Shown: piece after piece, positions 16,485 to 24,973 of the stretch
Layout: the number at the start of each line of letters is the position of its first letter
Numbering within the stretch: position 1 is the first letter of the stretch
The notes under the pieces: generated by a model
The model's input: only the letters and a program-made list of their open reading frames with translations
Database searches by the model: none
Told to the model about the DNA's origin: nothing
From: Nonomuraea roseoviolacea subsp. carminata
GTDB taxonomy: Bacteria; Actinomycetota; Actinomycetes; Streptosporangiales; Streptosporangiaceae
Assembly (NCBI RefSeq): GCF_024172185.1
Contig: NZ_JAMZEC010000001.1
Span: forward strand, 9,027,001 to 9,091,000
Direction: 5' to 3'
DNA length: 64,000 nt
Position numbers and translations under genes: made by a program

Positions 16485-17633
16485 TCAGAGGCGGTAGACG
16501 CGGCGGGCGTTGCCCGAACCGACCATGTAGGCGACCCGGGCGGCGTCGGCGGCGCTCCACTCCCCCTCCTCCAGCCGCTCCTTCAGCGCCCGGCCGAGAG
16601 CGCGGCGGAACGCCACGGCGCCGAGGTGGGCGGTCTCGGCCACGCCGGAGCAGCCGGAGCCGAACAGCTGCTTGTGGAAGGGCGCCAGCTCCAGCAACTC
16701 GTCCACGACCCGCCACGCGCCGGCGCCGGTGCGGGTCAGCGCCCGCCCGACGTCGACGTGGACGTGCGGGTACGCGGCGGCCAGGTGGGCGGCCTGCCGG
16801 TGGAACGGATAGCAGTGCAGCAGGATCACCGGCACCCCGGCGGGCTGGAGCGCCCGCAGGAAGCCGGTCAGCAGCGCGGGATCGGTGCGGTGGGGGGCCG
16901 CGTGCCCGGCGTCGGGCCCGGCGCCCGCGTGGAGCTGGAGGGGCAGCCCGCGCTCGCGGGCCACGTCCACGGCGGTCCACAGCAGGTGGCGCAGCGTGAC
17001 CGGGTCGACGGGCGGCTCCTTGGGGTCGGCCAGCCGGCGGCCGGCGGCGGCGATGACCGACCCGCGGCTGGGGCGGGCGGCGTCGAAGTCGAGGCCGTGC
17101 AGGTGGCCGGCGACCGTGCTCAGGCCCACGGCCCCGGCCGCGCGGGCGGCCAGCTCCTCGGCCAGGCCCTCCAGGTAGTCGGCGGCGGAGGCGGCCATCT
17201 CGGCCACGTCGTGCTCGACCTGCTCGACGCGGACGATCTCGTCGGCGGCGGCGCCGCCCTGGCGGCCCATCTCGGCGGCCGGCAGCAGGTCGTCGTCCTC
17301 GGTGCCGGTGTCGACGAGGAACGCCGCCACCCCGGCGGCCCGCAGCAGCCTGCCGTTGGCCTCGGCGGCGCCGAGCTCGGCCCGCCGGGCCAGGTAGACG
17401 GCGGGCGGCGCGTGCGGCGGCAGGTCGAGCACGGGGGCGCACCAGCGGCGCACGGCCACGCCGACGGGGGTGTCGAAGTGGGTGGTGCCGGGCGGCGCGG
17501 GCACGCCGCCGCCGATCAGCAGCTCGTACTGGGCCCGGGACAGCTCGTCGCGGCGCACCGCGTCGCAGTGGTGGTCGACCAGCGGGGCGAGCAGCGCTTC
17601 GCGCACCGTGTCGGGCAGGCCGAGGGGGAGCAT
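16485..17633 (-). CDS. amidohydrolase-family protein (FluG N-domain type)
   Basis: The 382-aa TIM-barrel metal hydrolase has the N-terminal metal motif LVDHHCD, HAGAG in mid-protein, HCYPFHR and a late SGCSGV region where the metal-binding Asp is normally found. It resembles the amidohydrolase domain found fused or adjacent to glutamine-synthetase-like proteins, but no such partner is next to it here. TAGAGT lies 6 nt upstream of the ATG at 17633, supporting this start as leaderless. The substrate is unknown. Confidence 0.8.
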   Translation of the reverse strand: MLPLGLPDTVREALLAPLVDHHCDAVRRDELSRAQYELLIGGGVPAPPGTTHFDTPVGVAVRRWCAPVLDLPPHAPPAVYLARRAELGAAEANGRLLRAAGVAAFLVDTGTEDDDLLPAAEMGRQGGAAADEIVRVEQVEHDVAEMAASAADYLEGLAEELAARAAGAVGLSTVAGHLHGLDFDAARPSRGSVIAAAGRRLADPKEPPVDPVTLRHLLWTAVDVARERGLPLQLHAGAGPDAGHAAPHRTDPALLTGFLRALQPAGVPVILLHCYPFHRQAAHLAAAYPHVHVDVGRALTRTGAGAWRVVDELLELAPFHKQLFGSGCSGVAETAHLGAVAFRRALGRALKERLEEGEWSAADAARVAYMVGSGNARRVYRL

Positions 17634-17713
17634 GCGGAGACTCTAGGGGGTGCGGCCGGGCCGCCGCCCCCGCTTTCGCCGCCTGACCTGGAGCCCCGGC
17701 CTGCCCGGGGAGG

Positions 17714-19852
17714 TCAGCGGCGGGTGAGGCGCAGGACGTTGGCGATGATCTTCGCTCCGGCGCCGCCCTCGGCCGTCAGGATCGACTCGGGGTGGAACTG
17801 CACCCCGAACCGCCGGTTGCGGGTGTCCTCGATGGCCATGACGTTGCCGTCGGGGGTCACGGCCGTGGCCTCGAAGCCCACCACGCCGGGCCGCTTGGCG
17901 TGCAGCGAGTGGTAGCGGGCGGCGGTGAACTCCTCGGGCAGCCCCTCCAGCAGCGCGCTGGCGCCGAGCCGCCTGACCTGCCCGCGCTTGCCGTGCTCGG
18001 GGTAGTCGAGCAGCTCCAGCGACCCGCCGGCCTGCTCCACCATCGCCTGCAGGCCGAGGCACACGCCGAAGACCGGCAGCTCGCGGGCGTAGATCTCGCC
18101 GATCAGCGCCGCCATGCCGAAGTCGGACGGCCAGCCGGGGCCGGGCGAGAGCACCACCAGGTCGGGCGCCACCTCGTCGATCGTCGCCGGCGGGAACCCG
18201 TGGCGCAGCGTCACCACCTCGGCCCCCTCCTGGCGGAAGTAGTCGGCCAGGGTGTTGACGAAGGAGTCCTCGTGGTCGACGAGCAGCACCTTCATGCCGA
18301 GCCCGGGCTGCTCGCGGACCGGCTCGGCGACCACGGCGTCGGGCTGGTTGACGGCGGCCAGGGCGCCGAGCAGGGCGCTGGCCTTGAGCTCGGTCTCGCG
18401 CTCCTCGGCCTCGGGGTCGGAGTCGAACAGCAGCGTCGCCCCGGCCCGGACGGTCGCCAGGCCGTCCTTGATCTGGGCGGTGCGCAGGGTCAGGCCGGTG
18501 TTCATGGAGCCGTCGAAGCCGATGAAGCCGATGGCGCCGCCGTACCAGCGGCGGGTGGTCGCCTCGTGGTCCTCGATGAACTGCATGGCCCAGGTCTTGG
18601 GCGCGCCGGTGACGGTGACGGCCCACATGTGGGTGAGGAACGCGTCGAGGGCGTCGAACTCGGGACGCAGCCGGCCCTCGATGTGGTCGACGGTGTGGAT
18701 GAGGCGGGAGTAGAGCTCGATCTGGCGGCGGCCGATGACGCGCACCGAGCCGGGCACGCAGATGCGGGACTTGTCGTTGCGGTCGACGTCGGTGCACATG
18801 GTCAGCTCCGACTCCTCCTTCACGCTGGACAGGAGGGTGCGGATGGCCTCGGCGTCCTCGACCGGGTTGCTGCCGCGGGCGATGGTGCCGGAGATGGGGC
18901 AGGTCTCGACGCGGTCGCCGTTGACGCGGACGTACATCTCGGGCGAGGCGCCGACGAGGTGCTCGCCCTCGCCGAGGCTGATGATGAACTCGTACGGGGC
19001 CGGGTTGCTCTGGCGCAGGCTGCGGTAGAAGGCGGCCGGGTCGGTGCAGACGGCGTGGAAGACCTGGCCGGGCACGACCTCGAACAGGTCGCCGCGCTTG
19101 AACCTCTCCTTGGCGGCGGCGACGACCTTGGCGTACTCGCCCTTGGGCGGGTCGGCCGGGACCGTGGCGGGCGTGGTGACGGGCGTGGAGTCGCCGGTGC
19201 GCTCCAGGCCGCGGGTGCTCGCGCCGTCGACGGTGAACTCGTAGCGGTGCTCGACGCAGGTCTCGCGCTGGCGGTCGATGACGACGATCCGGTCGGGCAG
19301 GTGGAGCACGAGGTCGCGCTGGTCGGCGGGGCGGGTGAGCTCCTGGCGGATGGGCTCGAACTGGAAGGCCAGGTCGTAGCCGAAGGAGCCGTACAGGCCG
19401 AGGTGCGGGTCGTCGCCCTTGAACGCGGCGATGACCTCGCGGATCGCGCTGAACACGGTGGGCCGGCGGCTGCGCAGCTCCTCCGGCAGGAGGTCCTCCG
19501 ACTCGGGCACGTGGACCTCGACCCGGTCGGCGGTCGGCTCCTCGACCGGCTTGCCGGCGGCCAGCAGGCAGGAGGTCACGGCGGGCAGCACGACGCGGCC
19601 GCGGGCGTTGAGGGCCCGCGCGGAGATGGTGCGGCCCTTGGCGACGAGCTCGACGCAGGGGTCGACGTAGCCGAAGGCCCACCTGCTGTAGCGGCCGGGG
19701 TAGTCCATGCCGGAGGAGAAGGCGCCCCCGCGCCGCTCGCCGAGGGCGGTCACGATCTCCTCGAGCGCCTCCTCGGACACCTCGCGCGTCTCACGCTCGA
19801 CGCCGATGCCGCCGGCCGTGACGTAACCGCTGGTATATCCGCTCGTCTCCAC
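17714..19852 (-). CDS. trpE: anthranilate synthase, fused TrpE-TrpG
   Basis: The 712-aa bifunctional enzyme makes anthranilate from chorismate and glutamine, the committed step to tryptophan. Residues ~1-505 are the chorismate-binding TrpE part (GDLFEVVPGQVF, LVGASPEMYVRV, CPISGTIARG, TDVDRNDKSRIC, TVTGAPKTWAMQ). From ~525 comes the class I glutaminase with nucleophile Cys in FGVCLGLQAM and the His-Glu pair in FGVQFHPESI. The GTG start at 19852 has GGGGCAG upstream. An aminodeoxychorismate synthase is the main alternative, but the Trp-codon leader and attenuator upstream argue for tryptophan synthesis. Confidence 0.93.
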   Translation of the reverse strand: METSGYTSGYVTAGGIGVERETREVSEEALEEIVTALGERRGGAFSSGMDYPGRYSRWAFGYVDPCVELVAKGRTISARALNARGRVVLPAVTSCLLAAGKPVEEPTADRVEVHVPESEDLLPEELRSRRPTVFSAIREVIAAFKGDDPHLGLYGSFGYDLAFQFEPIRQELTRPADQRDLVLHLPDRIVVIDRQRETCVEHRYEFTVDGASTRGLERTGDSTPVTTPATVPADPPKGEYAKVVAAAKERFKRGDLFEVVPGQVFHAVCTDPAAFYRSLRQSNPAPYEFIISLGEGEHLVGASPEMYVRVNGDRVETCPISGTIARGSNPVEDAEAIRTLLSSVKEESELTMCTDVDRNDKSRICVPGSVRVIGRRQIELYSRLIHTVDHIEGRLRPEFDALDAFLTHMWAVTVTGAPKTWAMQFIEDHEATTRRWYGGAIGFIGFDGSMNTGLTLRTAQIKDGLATVRAGATLLFDSDPEAEERETELKASALLGALAAVNQPDAVVAEPVREQPGLGMKVLLVDHEDSFVNTLADYFRQEGAEVVTLRHGFPPATIDEVAPDLVVLSPGPGWPSDFGMAALIGEIYARELPVFGVCLGLQAMVEQAGGSLELLDYPEHGKRGQVRRLGASALLEGLPEEFTAARYHSLHAKRPGVVGFEATAVTPDGNVMAIEDTRNRRFGVQFHPESILTAEGGAGAKIIANVLRLTRR

Positions 19853-19917
19853 TGCTGCCCCTTGTCGAAGTCACTGTCGAGTGAACTGCCACAACGCCGA
19901 ATCCCGGGGGCGGACAC

Positions 19918-19989
19918 GAGAAAGGCCGCCTTCCGGGGCGGCCGTCCGTCGATGGATGTGCGAAATCCGCGCCGCCTAGAAGCGGCGCC
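19918..19989 (-). promoter_or_regulatory. trp transcription attenuator
   Basis: Reading the minus strand, four segments can pair alternatively. Segment 1 is CGCCGC (19987-19982) at the end of the leader ORF; segment 2 is GGCGGCG (19976-19970); segment 3 is GGCCGCC (19943-19937); segment 4 is GGCGGCC (19930-19924), followed by TTTCTC. 1:2 makes a pause hairpin, 2:3 an antiterminator and 3:4 a 7-bp terminator with a short U tract. The Trp codons of the leader sit just before segment 1, so ribosome stalling on scarce Trp-tRNA would free segment 2 and allow read-through into trpE. Confidence 0.8.
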
Positions 19990-20017
19990 ACCACTGAAGC
20001 TGGAGGCGATTTCGCAT
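19976..20017 (-). CDS. trpL: trp leader peptide with tandem Trp codons
   Basis: This 13-residue frame reads MRNRLQLQWWRRF and ends in TAG. Two adjacent TGG codons (19993-19988) fall directly before the first attenuator segment, the hallmark of ribosome-mediated trp attenuation. TACCCT lies 6 nt upstream of the ATG at 20017, suggesting a leaderless start, so no Shine-Dalgarno is needed. The trpE GTG is 123 nt downstream of its stop. Confidence 0.85.
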   Translation of the reverse strand: MRNRLQLQWWRRF

Positions 20018-20193
20018 GGCATCAGGGTAGCCGTCGCACCCAAGATCACGCAACGCGGCGCGCGGCGGGGGCTCCGGGCTTCGCGGCGCGCCCGTCCGGG
20101 GCGTGACGGGCGGGCGCGCACCGGGAGTCCCGGGTGAGAACAATGGGGGGCGTAGGGGTCCGCGCGGCGGGGCGGGCGGCTAGTTTGACAATC

Positions 20194-21633
20194 ATGGAAC
20201 GCCCCCCGTTAGCCTGGCGGTCGACCGCCGTCGTCGCCGCGTGCCTGGTCGCGGTGCTGCTCCTGCTCGGTCAGCGGTACGGCTACCACCGCGACGAGCT
20301 CTACTTCAGGGTGCTGTCCGCGTACCCCGCCTGGGGCTACGTCGACCAGCCCCCGCTCACGCCGCTGATCGCCCGCCTGTCGATCGCGCTGTTCGGCGAC
20401 ACGCTGTTCGCGCTGAGGATCTTCCCCGCCCTGGCGGCGGCGCTGCTGGTGGCGCTGGCGACGCTGATCACCAGGGAGCTCGGCGGCGGGCGCGTGGCCC
20501 AGGTCGTGACCGCGCTCGGCGTCGCGACCGGCGCGTACACGCTGGTGGCCGGCCACTCGATGCTGACGCTGAGCTTCGACCTGCCGTTCTGGGCGGCGGC
20601 CGGGCTGTTCGCGGTCAAGGCGCTGCGCCGCGAGGACCCGCGCTGGTGGCTCGCGTTCGGCGCGGTGACGGGGCTGGCGACGTACAACAAGCTGCTGATC
20701 GCGATGCTGGTGCTGGGCCTCGCGGCCGGGCTGGTGCTCGCCGGGCCGCGCCGGGTGCTGGCGAGCCCGTGGCTGTGGGCGGGCGCGGCGCTCGCGCTGG
20801 TCCTGGCCGTCCCCAACCTGATCTACCAGGCCACCCACGACTGGCCGCAGCTCACGATGGCGGCGGCGCTCAGCGACAACGAGGGCGACGAGCAGCGGCT
20901 GATGTTCCTGCCGATGCAGTTCGGGCTGTTCGGGCCGGTCGTGGCGGTGATCGCCGGGTTCGGCTGGTGGCGGCTGTGGAAGGACCGGCGGGTGCGGGCG
21001 ATCGCGGTCGCGTTCCCGGTCGCGGCCGTGCTGACGGTGGCCAGCGGCGGCCGGTTCGACTACACCGGCGGGTTGCTGCTGCTGCTTTTCACGGCCGGGT
21101 GCGTGAGCGTGGAGGCGGCGGGCCGGGTGCGGCCGGCGGTGGCCGCGCTGGCGGTCAACGGGCTGCTGTGCGCGGTGATCGCGCTGCCGCTGCTGCCCGC
21201 CGACCGGCTGGCCGCCACGCCCGTCCCGGCGATCAACGAGGTGGCGCGCGAGTCGGTCGGCTGGCCGGAGTTCGCCGCCGCCGTGCGCGGCATCCTGGCC
21301 TCGCTGCCGCCCGCGGAGCGGGACCGGGCGATCGTGCTGACCGGCAGCTACGGCGAGCAGGGCGCGCTGGCGCGGGCCGGGATCCCGCGCGTCTACAGCG
21401 GCCAGAACCAGCTCTACCAGTACGGCCCGCCGCCCGAGACCGGCACGGTCGCGGTGGCGGTCAACATCGGCCGGCGCGGCATGTACCGGCAGTACACCAC
21501 GTGCGAGCAGCGCGCCGTGGTGGACAACCGGGTGGGCGTGGACAACGAGATGCAGGGGATGCCGGTATTCCTGTGCCACGGGCTGAAGGGTCCCTGGCGC
21601 GCCGCCTGGCCGCGCTACCTGCACTACAGCTGA
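20194..21633 (+). CDS. GT-C family glycosyltransferase (PMT/ArnT-like, GT39 type)
   Basis: The 479-aa integral membrane protein has about ten hydrophobic segments and the catalytic acidic pair in GYHRDELYF in the first extracytoplasmic loop. VDQPPLTPLIARL follows, typical of bacterial dolichyl-phosphate-mannose-transferase-like proteins. It probably moves a sugar from a polyprenyl-phosphate donor onto a cell-envelope acceptor. The start is ATG 20194: TAGTTT sits 7 nt upstream, the leaderless pattern. It stands alone, with no neighbouring cell-wall genes. Confidence 0.85.
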   Translation: MERPPLAWRSTAVVAACLVAVLLLLGQRYGYHRDELYFRVLSAYPAWGYVDQPPLTPLIARLSIALFGDTLFALRIFPALAAALLVALATLITRELGGGRVAQVVTALGVATGAYTLVAGHSMLTLSFDLPFWAAAGLFAVKALRREDPRWWLAFGAVTGLATYNKLLIAMLVLGLAAGLVLAGPRRVLASPWLWAGAALALVLAVPNLIYQATHDWPQLTMAAALSDNEGDEQRLMFLPMQFGLFGPVVAVIAGFGWWRLWKDRRVRAIAVAFPVAAVLTVASGGRFDYTGGLLLLLFTAGCVSVEAAGRVRPAVAALAVNGLLCAVIALPLLPADRLAATPVPAINEVARESVGWPEFAAAVRGILASLPPAERDRAIVLTGSYGEQGALARAGIPRVYSGQNQLYQYGPPPETGTVAVAVNIGRRGMYRQYTTCEQRAVVDNRVGVDNEMQGMPVFLCHGLKGPWRAAWPRYLHYS

Positions 21634-21739
21634 CCCGTGACCGCACTGCTCCTGACCCTTCGCCGTGGGCCTTGATCTTCGGGGCGGGCGGCCTCATGAT
21701 CCGGTCAACGGTTCCCCTTTTCACCGGAAGGGCTTCGCC

Positions 21740-21982
21740 ATGCGCCGTACCACCGCCCTGTCCCTCCCCCTGGCCGTCGTGCTGGCCCTGGCCGGCGCGG
21801 CCGTCACCAGCGCGCCCGCCCAGGCCCGGCCCTGCGGGCTCGGCAACTACTGCGTCACCACCTACTACTCCGACTCCTCCTGGACCACCGTCGTCGGGCA
21901 GATGGTGGAGGAATGCGAAGGCGGCGGCGGCTTCTGGGGCGTCCGCACGATCTACAAGGACTTCACCGAGCGCCCCTGCTGA
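21740..21982 (+). CDS. small secreted DUF6289-type cysteine peptide
   Basis: The 80-aa precursor has signal peptide MRRTTALSLPLAVVLALAGA and probable cleavage after APAQA. The mature ~51 residues carry four Cys (RPCGLGNYC ... EECEGG ... ERPC) and the family-like YYSDSSWTTVVGQ stretch. Two disulfides are likely. The ribosome site GGAAGG precedes the ATG at 21740, which I prefer over upstream in-frame codons because only this start gives a proper signal sequence. The function of the family is unknown. Confidence 0.8.
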   Translation: MRRTTALSLPLAVVLALAGAAVTSAPAQARPCGLGNYCVTTYYSDSSWTTVVGQMVEECEGGGGFWGVRTIYKDFTERPC

Positions 21983-22045
21983 CCCCGCGAGCGGACGAGC
22001 CGCGCGGGCTTCCGCCTGCCGGGCGGCATCTGTTACTGGTAGGTA

Positions 22046-23644
22046 ATGCGACGCGTGCGGCTCCAGCGTGATCTTCCCGTGCCCATGCCGGACGGCGTGA
22101 CCCTGCTGGCCGACCACTACGCCCCGGCGGGCGGCGGCCGGGCCCCCGCCGTGCTCGTCCGCTCGCCGTACGGCCGGCGGGGGCTGTTCGGCTGGATGTA
22201 CGGGCGGGGCTTCGCCCGGCACGGCTTCCACGTGGTGATCCAGAGCTGCCGGGGCGGCTTCGGCTCCGGCGGCCTGCTCGACCCGATGGCCGACGAGCAC
22301 GACGACGGCCTGGCCACGCTGGCGTGGATGCGGGCCCAGCCCTGGTACGACGGGTCGTTCGCGATGTTCGGCCCGTCGTACCTCGGCTACACGCAGTGGG
22401 CCATCGCGGCCGACGCCGGGCCCGAGCTCAAGGCCATGGCGGCGCAGATCACCGCCTCCCAGTTCCGCGACGCCGCGTACGTGGGCGGGGCCTTCGCGCT
22501 GGAGTCGGCGCTGAGCTGGACGGCGATGACCGACGCCATGGCGCGGCCGTTCGGCGGGGCCGCGGTGCTGACCGCTCCCCGGCTGACCCGGCGGGCCGTG
22601 CTGTCGGGACGGCCGGTGGCGGAGCTGGACCTGGCCACGGCCGGGCGGCCGCTGCCGTTCTTCCGTGACCTGCTGGCGCACCACGCCGACCCCGCCGTCC
22701 CGTATTGGGACAAGCGCGACTTCTCCCCTAGGGTCGGTCAGGTGGAGGCGGCGGTCACGCTGCTCAGCGGCTGGTACGACGTGTTCCTGCCGTGGCAGCT
22801 CAAGGACTACCTGGCGATGCGCCGGGCGGGGCGGCGGCCGTACCTGACGATCGGGCCGTGGTACCACGTGGACGCCCGGCACGGGCGCCCGTCGATGGCC
22901 GAGGGGCTGGCCTGGTTCCGGGCGCACCTGCTGGGCGACGGCTCCGGGCTGCGGGCCGACCCCGTGCGGCTGCACGTGACGGGCGCCGGCGAGTGGCGCG
23001 ACTACCCCGACTGGCCGGTGCCGGACATGACGCCGCAGCGCTGGCACCTGCGGCGTGGCTTCGGGCTGGACCCGGAGCCGCCGCGGGAGGGCGGCGCCGA
23101 CCGCTTCCGCTACGACCCCGCGCACCCCACGCCGGTCATCGGCGGCCCGGTGCTGCTGGCCGACTCCCGGCCGCGCGACCAGCGGCGGCTGGAGGCGCGG
23201 CGCGACGTGCTGGTCTACAGCTCGCCCGCGCTGGCCGCCGACGTGGAGATGATCGGGCCGGTCACGGCCGAGCTGTTCGTGCGCTCCAGCACGCCGTACG
23301 TGGACGTGGTGGTGCGGGTGTGCGACGTGCGTCCCGACGGCAGGTCGCTCAACCTGTGCGAGGGCGTGCGCCGCCTGCGCCCCGGCTTCCCCGGGCAGGA
23401 CGAGCCGGGCGAGGGGGGCGTGCGGCGGGTCGCGGTGGAGCTGTGGCCGCTCGGGCACCGCTTCCGCGCGGGGCACCGGATCCGCGTGCACGTGGCCGCG
23501 GGCGCGTACCCGACGATCGCCCGCAACCCCGGCACCGGACGGCCCGTCGGCGACGGCGGCCCGATGGTGCCCGCCGACGTGGAGGTGTTCCACACGCCGG
23601 AGCTGCCCTCGGCCGTGGTGCTGCCCCGGGTGGCGGTGACGTGA
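22046..23644 (+). CDS. CocE/NonD-family hydrolase (X-Pro dipeptidyl-peptidase-like)
   Basis: The 532-aa serine hydrolase has the nucleophile in MFGPSYLGYTQW, an SPYGRRG entrance segment and IQSCRGGFGSGG, all standard for CocE/NonD acylases. The catalytic Asp and His fall in WYDVFLPWQ and PWYHVDARHG. A C-terminal jelly-roll domain follows from about residue 330. Likely reactions are hydrolysis of esters or amides such as acylated small molecules. Its stop overlaps the GTG of the WYL regulator, so the two are coupled. Confidence 0.9.
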   Translation: MRRVRLQRDLPVPMPDGVTLLADHYAPAGGGRAPAVLVRSPYGRRGLFGWMYGRGFARHGFHVVIQSCRGGFGSGGLLDPMADEHDDGLATLAWMRAQPWYDGSFAMFGPSYLGYTQWAIAADAGPELKAMAAQITASQFRDAAYVGGAFALESALSWTAMTDAMARPFGGAAVLTAPRLTRRAVLSGRPVAELDLATAGRPLPFFRDLLAHHADPAVPYWDKRDFSPRVGQVEAAVTLLSGWYDVFLPWQLKDYLAMRRAGRRPYLTIGPWYHVDARHGRPSMAEGLAWFRAHLLGDGSGLRADPVRLHVTGAGEWRDYPDWPVPDMTPQRWHLRRGFGLDPEPPREGGADRFRYDPAHPTPVIGGPVLLADSRPRDQRRLEARRDVLVYSSPALAADVEMIGPVTAELFVRSSTPYVDVVVRVCDVRPDGRSLNLCEGVRRLRPGFPGQDEPGEGGVRRVAVELWPLGHRFRAGHRIRVHVAAGAYPTIARNPGTGRPVGDGGPMVPADVEVFHTPELPSAVVLPRVAVT

Positions 23645-24597
23645 GCGCCTCGCGGCTGATGTCGCTCGTCCTGCTCCTCCAGGCGCGCGGCAGGATGACG
23701 GCGGCGGAGCTGGCGCGCGAGCTGGAGGTGTCGGAGCGGACCGTGCACCGCGACGTGCTGGCGCTGTCCGGCTCGGGCGTGCCGGTGTACGCCGACCGGG
23801 GGCGCGGCGGCGGGTACCGGCTGCTCGACGGCTACCGGACCCGCCTGACCGGGCTGGACCGGGCCGAGGCGGAGGCGCTGTTCCTGTCGGGCGTCCCGGC
23901 GGCGATGCGGGAGATGGGCCTGGCAGGGGTGGCGTCGGCGGCCCGGCTGAAGGCCGCCGCCGCGCTGTCGCCGGGCCTGCGCGACGCGCCCGCCACGGCG
24001 GCGCAGCGCTTCCACCTCGACGCGCCGGGCTGGTTCGCCTCGGGCGACCCGCCGCCGGCCGCCCTGGCGCCGCTGGCCCGGGCCGTGTGGGGCGACCGGC
24101 CGGTCACGGCCGCCTACCGCGAGCGCAGCCGGACGCTGGAGCCGTACGGGCTGGTGCTGAAGGCGGGCGGGTGGTATCTCGTGGGCCGCGTCCGGGAGCG
24201 GTTCCTCATCTTCCGGGTGGACCGCTTCGGCGCGGTCGAGCCGCACGAGGGCGTCTTCGCCCGCGATCCCGAGTTCGACCTGGCGGCGTTCTGGGCCGAG
24301 CACGCGGCCTCCTTCGCCCGCTCGTTGCTGCGCGAGAGCGTCACGCTGCGGCTGACGGAGGCCGGGGTGCGGATGCTGCGGCACGTCGCCGACCCGGCGG
24401 CGCTGGACGACGCGCTCGCCTCGCTCGGGCCCGACGGCACCGTGCGGCTCGGCGTCGAGTCGCTCGGCGTGGCCTACAGCCAGGTGCTGCGCTTCGGGCC
24501 GGAGGCGGAGGTGCTGGACCCGCCGGAGCTGCGCGCCCTGGTCGCGGAGGCCGCGGCCCGCATGGCGCGGCTGTACGAGGGGAATGCCGACTCCTAG
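23641..24597 (+). CDS. WYL-domain transcriptional regulator
   Basis: The 318-aa protein has an N-terminal HTH_11 domain (RMTAAELARELEVSERTVHRDVLALSGSGVPVYADRGRGGGYRL, residues ~15-60). A WYL-type ligand/nucleic-acid-sensing domain follows around residues 155-205 (LEPYGLVLKAGGWYLVGRV with the WYL triad), then a WCX C-terminal extension. The GTG at 23641 overlaps the hydrolase stop as GTGA. It probably controls the cotranscribed hydrolase gene or the adjacent transporter. Confidence 0.9.
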   Translation: MSASRLMSLVLLLQARGRMTAAELARELEVSERTVHRDVLALSGSGVPVYADRGRGGGYRLLDGYRTRLTGLDRAEAEALFLSGVPAAMREMGLAGVASAARLKAAAALSPGLRDAPATAAQRFHLDAPGWFASGDPPPAALAPLARAVWGDRPVTAAYRERSRTLEPYGLVLKAGGWYLVGRVRERFLIFRVDRFGAVEPHEGVFARDPEFDLAAFWAEHAASFARSLLRESVTLRLTEAGVRMLRHVADPAALDDALASLGPDGTVRLGVESLGVAYSQVLRFGPEAEVLDPPELRALVAEAAARMARLYEGNADS

Positions 24598-24656
24598 GAG
24601 AAGGCTTCCTGGAGAAGGCTTCGCTTCTGCGCGAGCGTTCCGCGGGGGGGGTGATC

Positions 24657-24689
24657 GACCGTTCGGCGCGGCGGTACGACCATTCGGCG
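24657..24689. promoter_or_regulatory. two 12-bp direct repeats at 21-bp spacing
   Basis: GACCGTTCGGCG (24657-24668) and GACCATTCGGCG (24678-24689) differ at one base and start 21 bp apart, two helical turns, so a dimeric regulator could bind one face of the DNA. They lie about 80 bp upstream of the first DUF3311-symporter pair. Confidence 0.4.
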
Positions 24690-24769
24690 ATCCGTGACCT
24701 GACCGGAACACCCGTCTGTCTAAGGTGCGGGGTCGAGAGCTGCCTCTCCTCACGTTCAAGGAGACCGCC

Positions 24770-24973
24770 TTGCCCGATGACAAGAGTGACCGCAGCCCCT
24801 GGTACTGGCTGCTGCTCGTGCCCGTCGTCATCCCCCTCATGACGTTCCTGTACAACGCCGACGAACCACGCCTGCTCGGCTTCCCGCTGTTCTACTGGCT
24901 GCAGATCGCCTACATCGCCCTCGGCGTCGCGACGACCACGCTGGTCTACCGGATGACGAGGAGGCGGCCGTGA
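24770..24973 (+). CDS. DUF3311 small membrane protein, copy 1
   Basis: The 67-aa protein has two transmembrane helices (residues ~12-28 and ~40-60). The loop between them is NADEPRLLGFPLFYWLQ, the DUF3311 signature. The start is a TTG at 24770, chosen because AAGGAG lies 6 nt upstream and the preceding frame is unlike the family. Its stop overlaps the symporter GTG as GTGA, so it is a stoichiometric partner by context, probably a small subunit or assembly factor of the transporter. Confidence 0.88.
   Translation: MPDDKSDRSPWYWLLLVPVVIPLMTFLYNADEPRLLGFPLFYWLQIAYIALGVATTTLVYRMTRRRP

Noticed and set aside
20185..20190. TTGACA as a -35 box for the GT-C gene
   Set aside because: It would put the transcription start inside the gene. 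TAGTTT at 20181-20186, 7 nt before the ATG, explains the start better.
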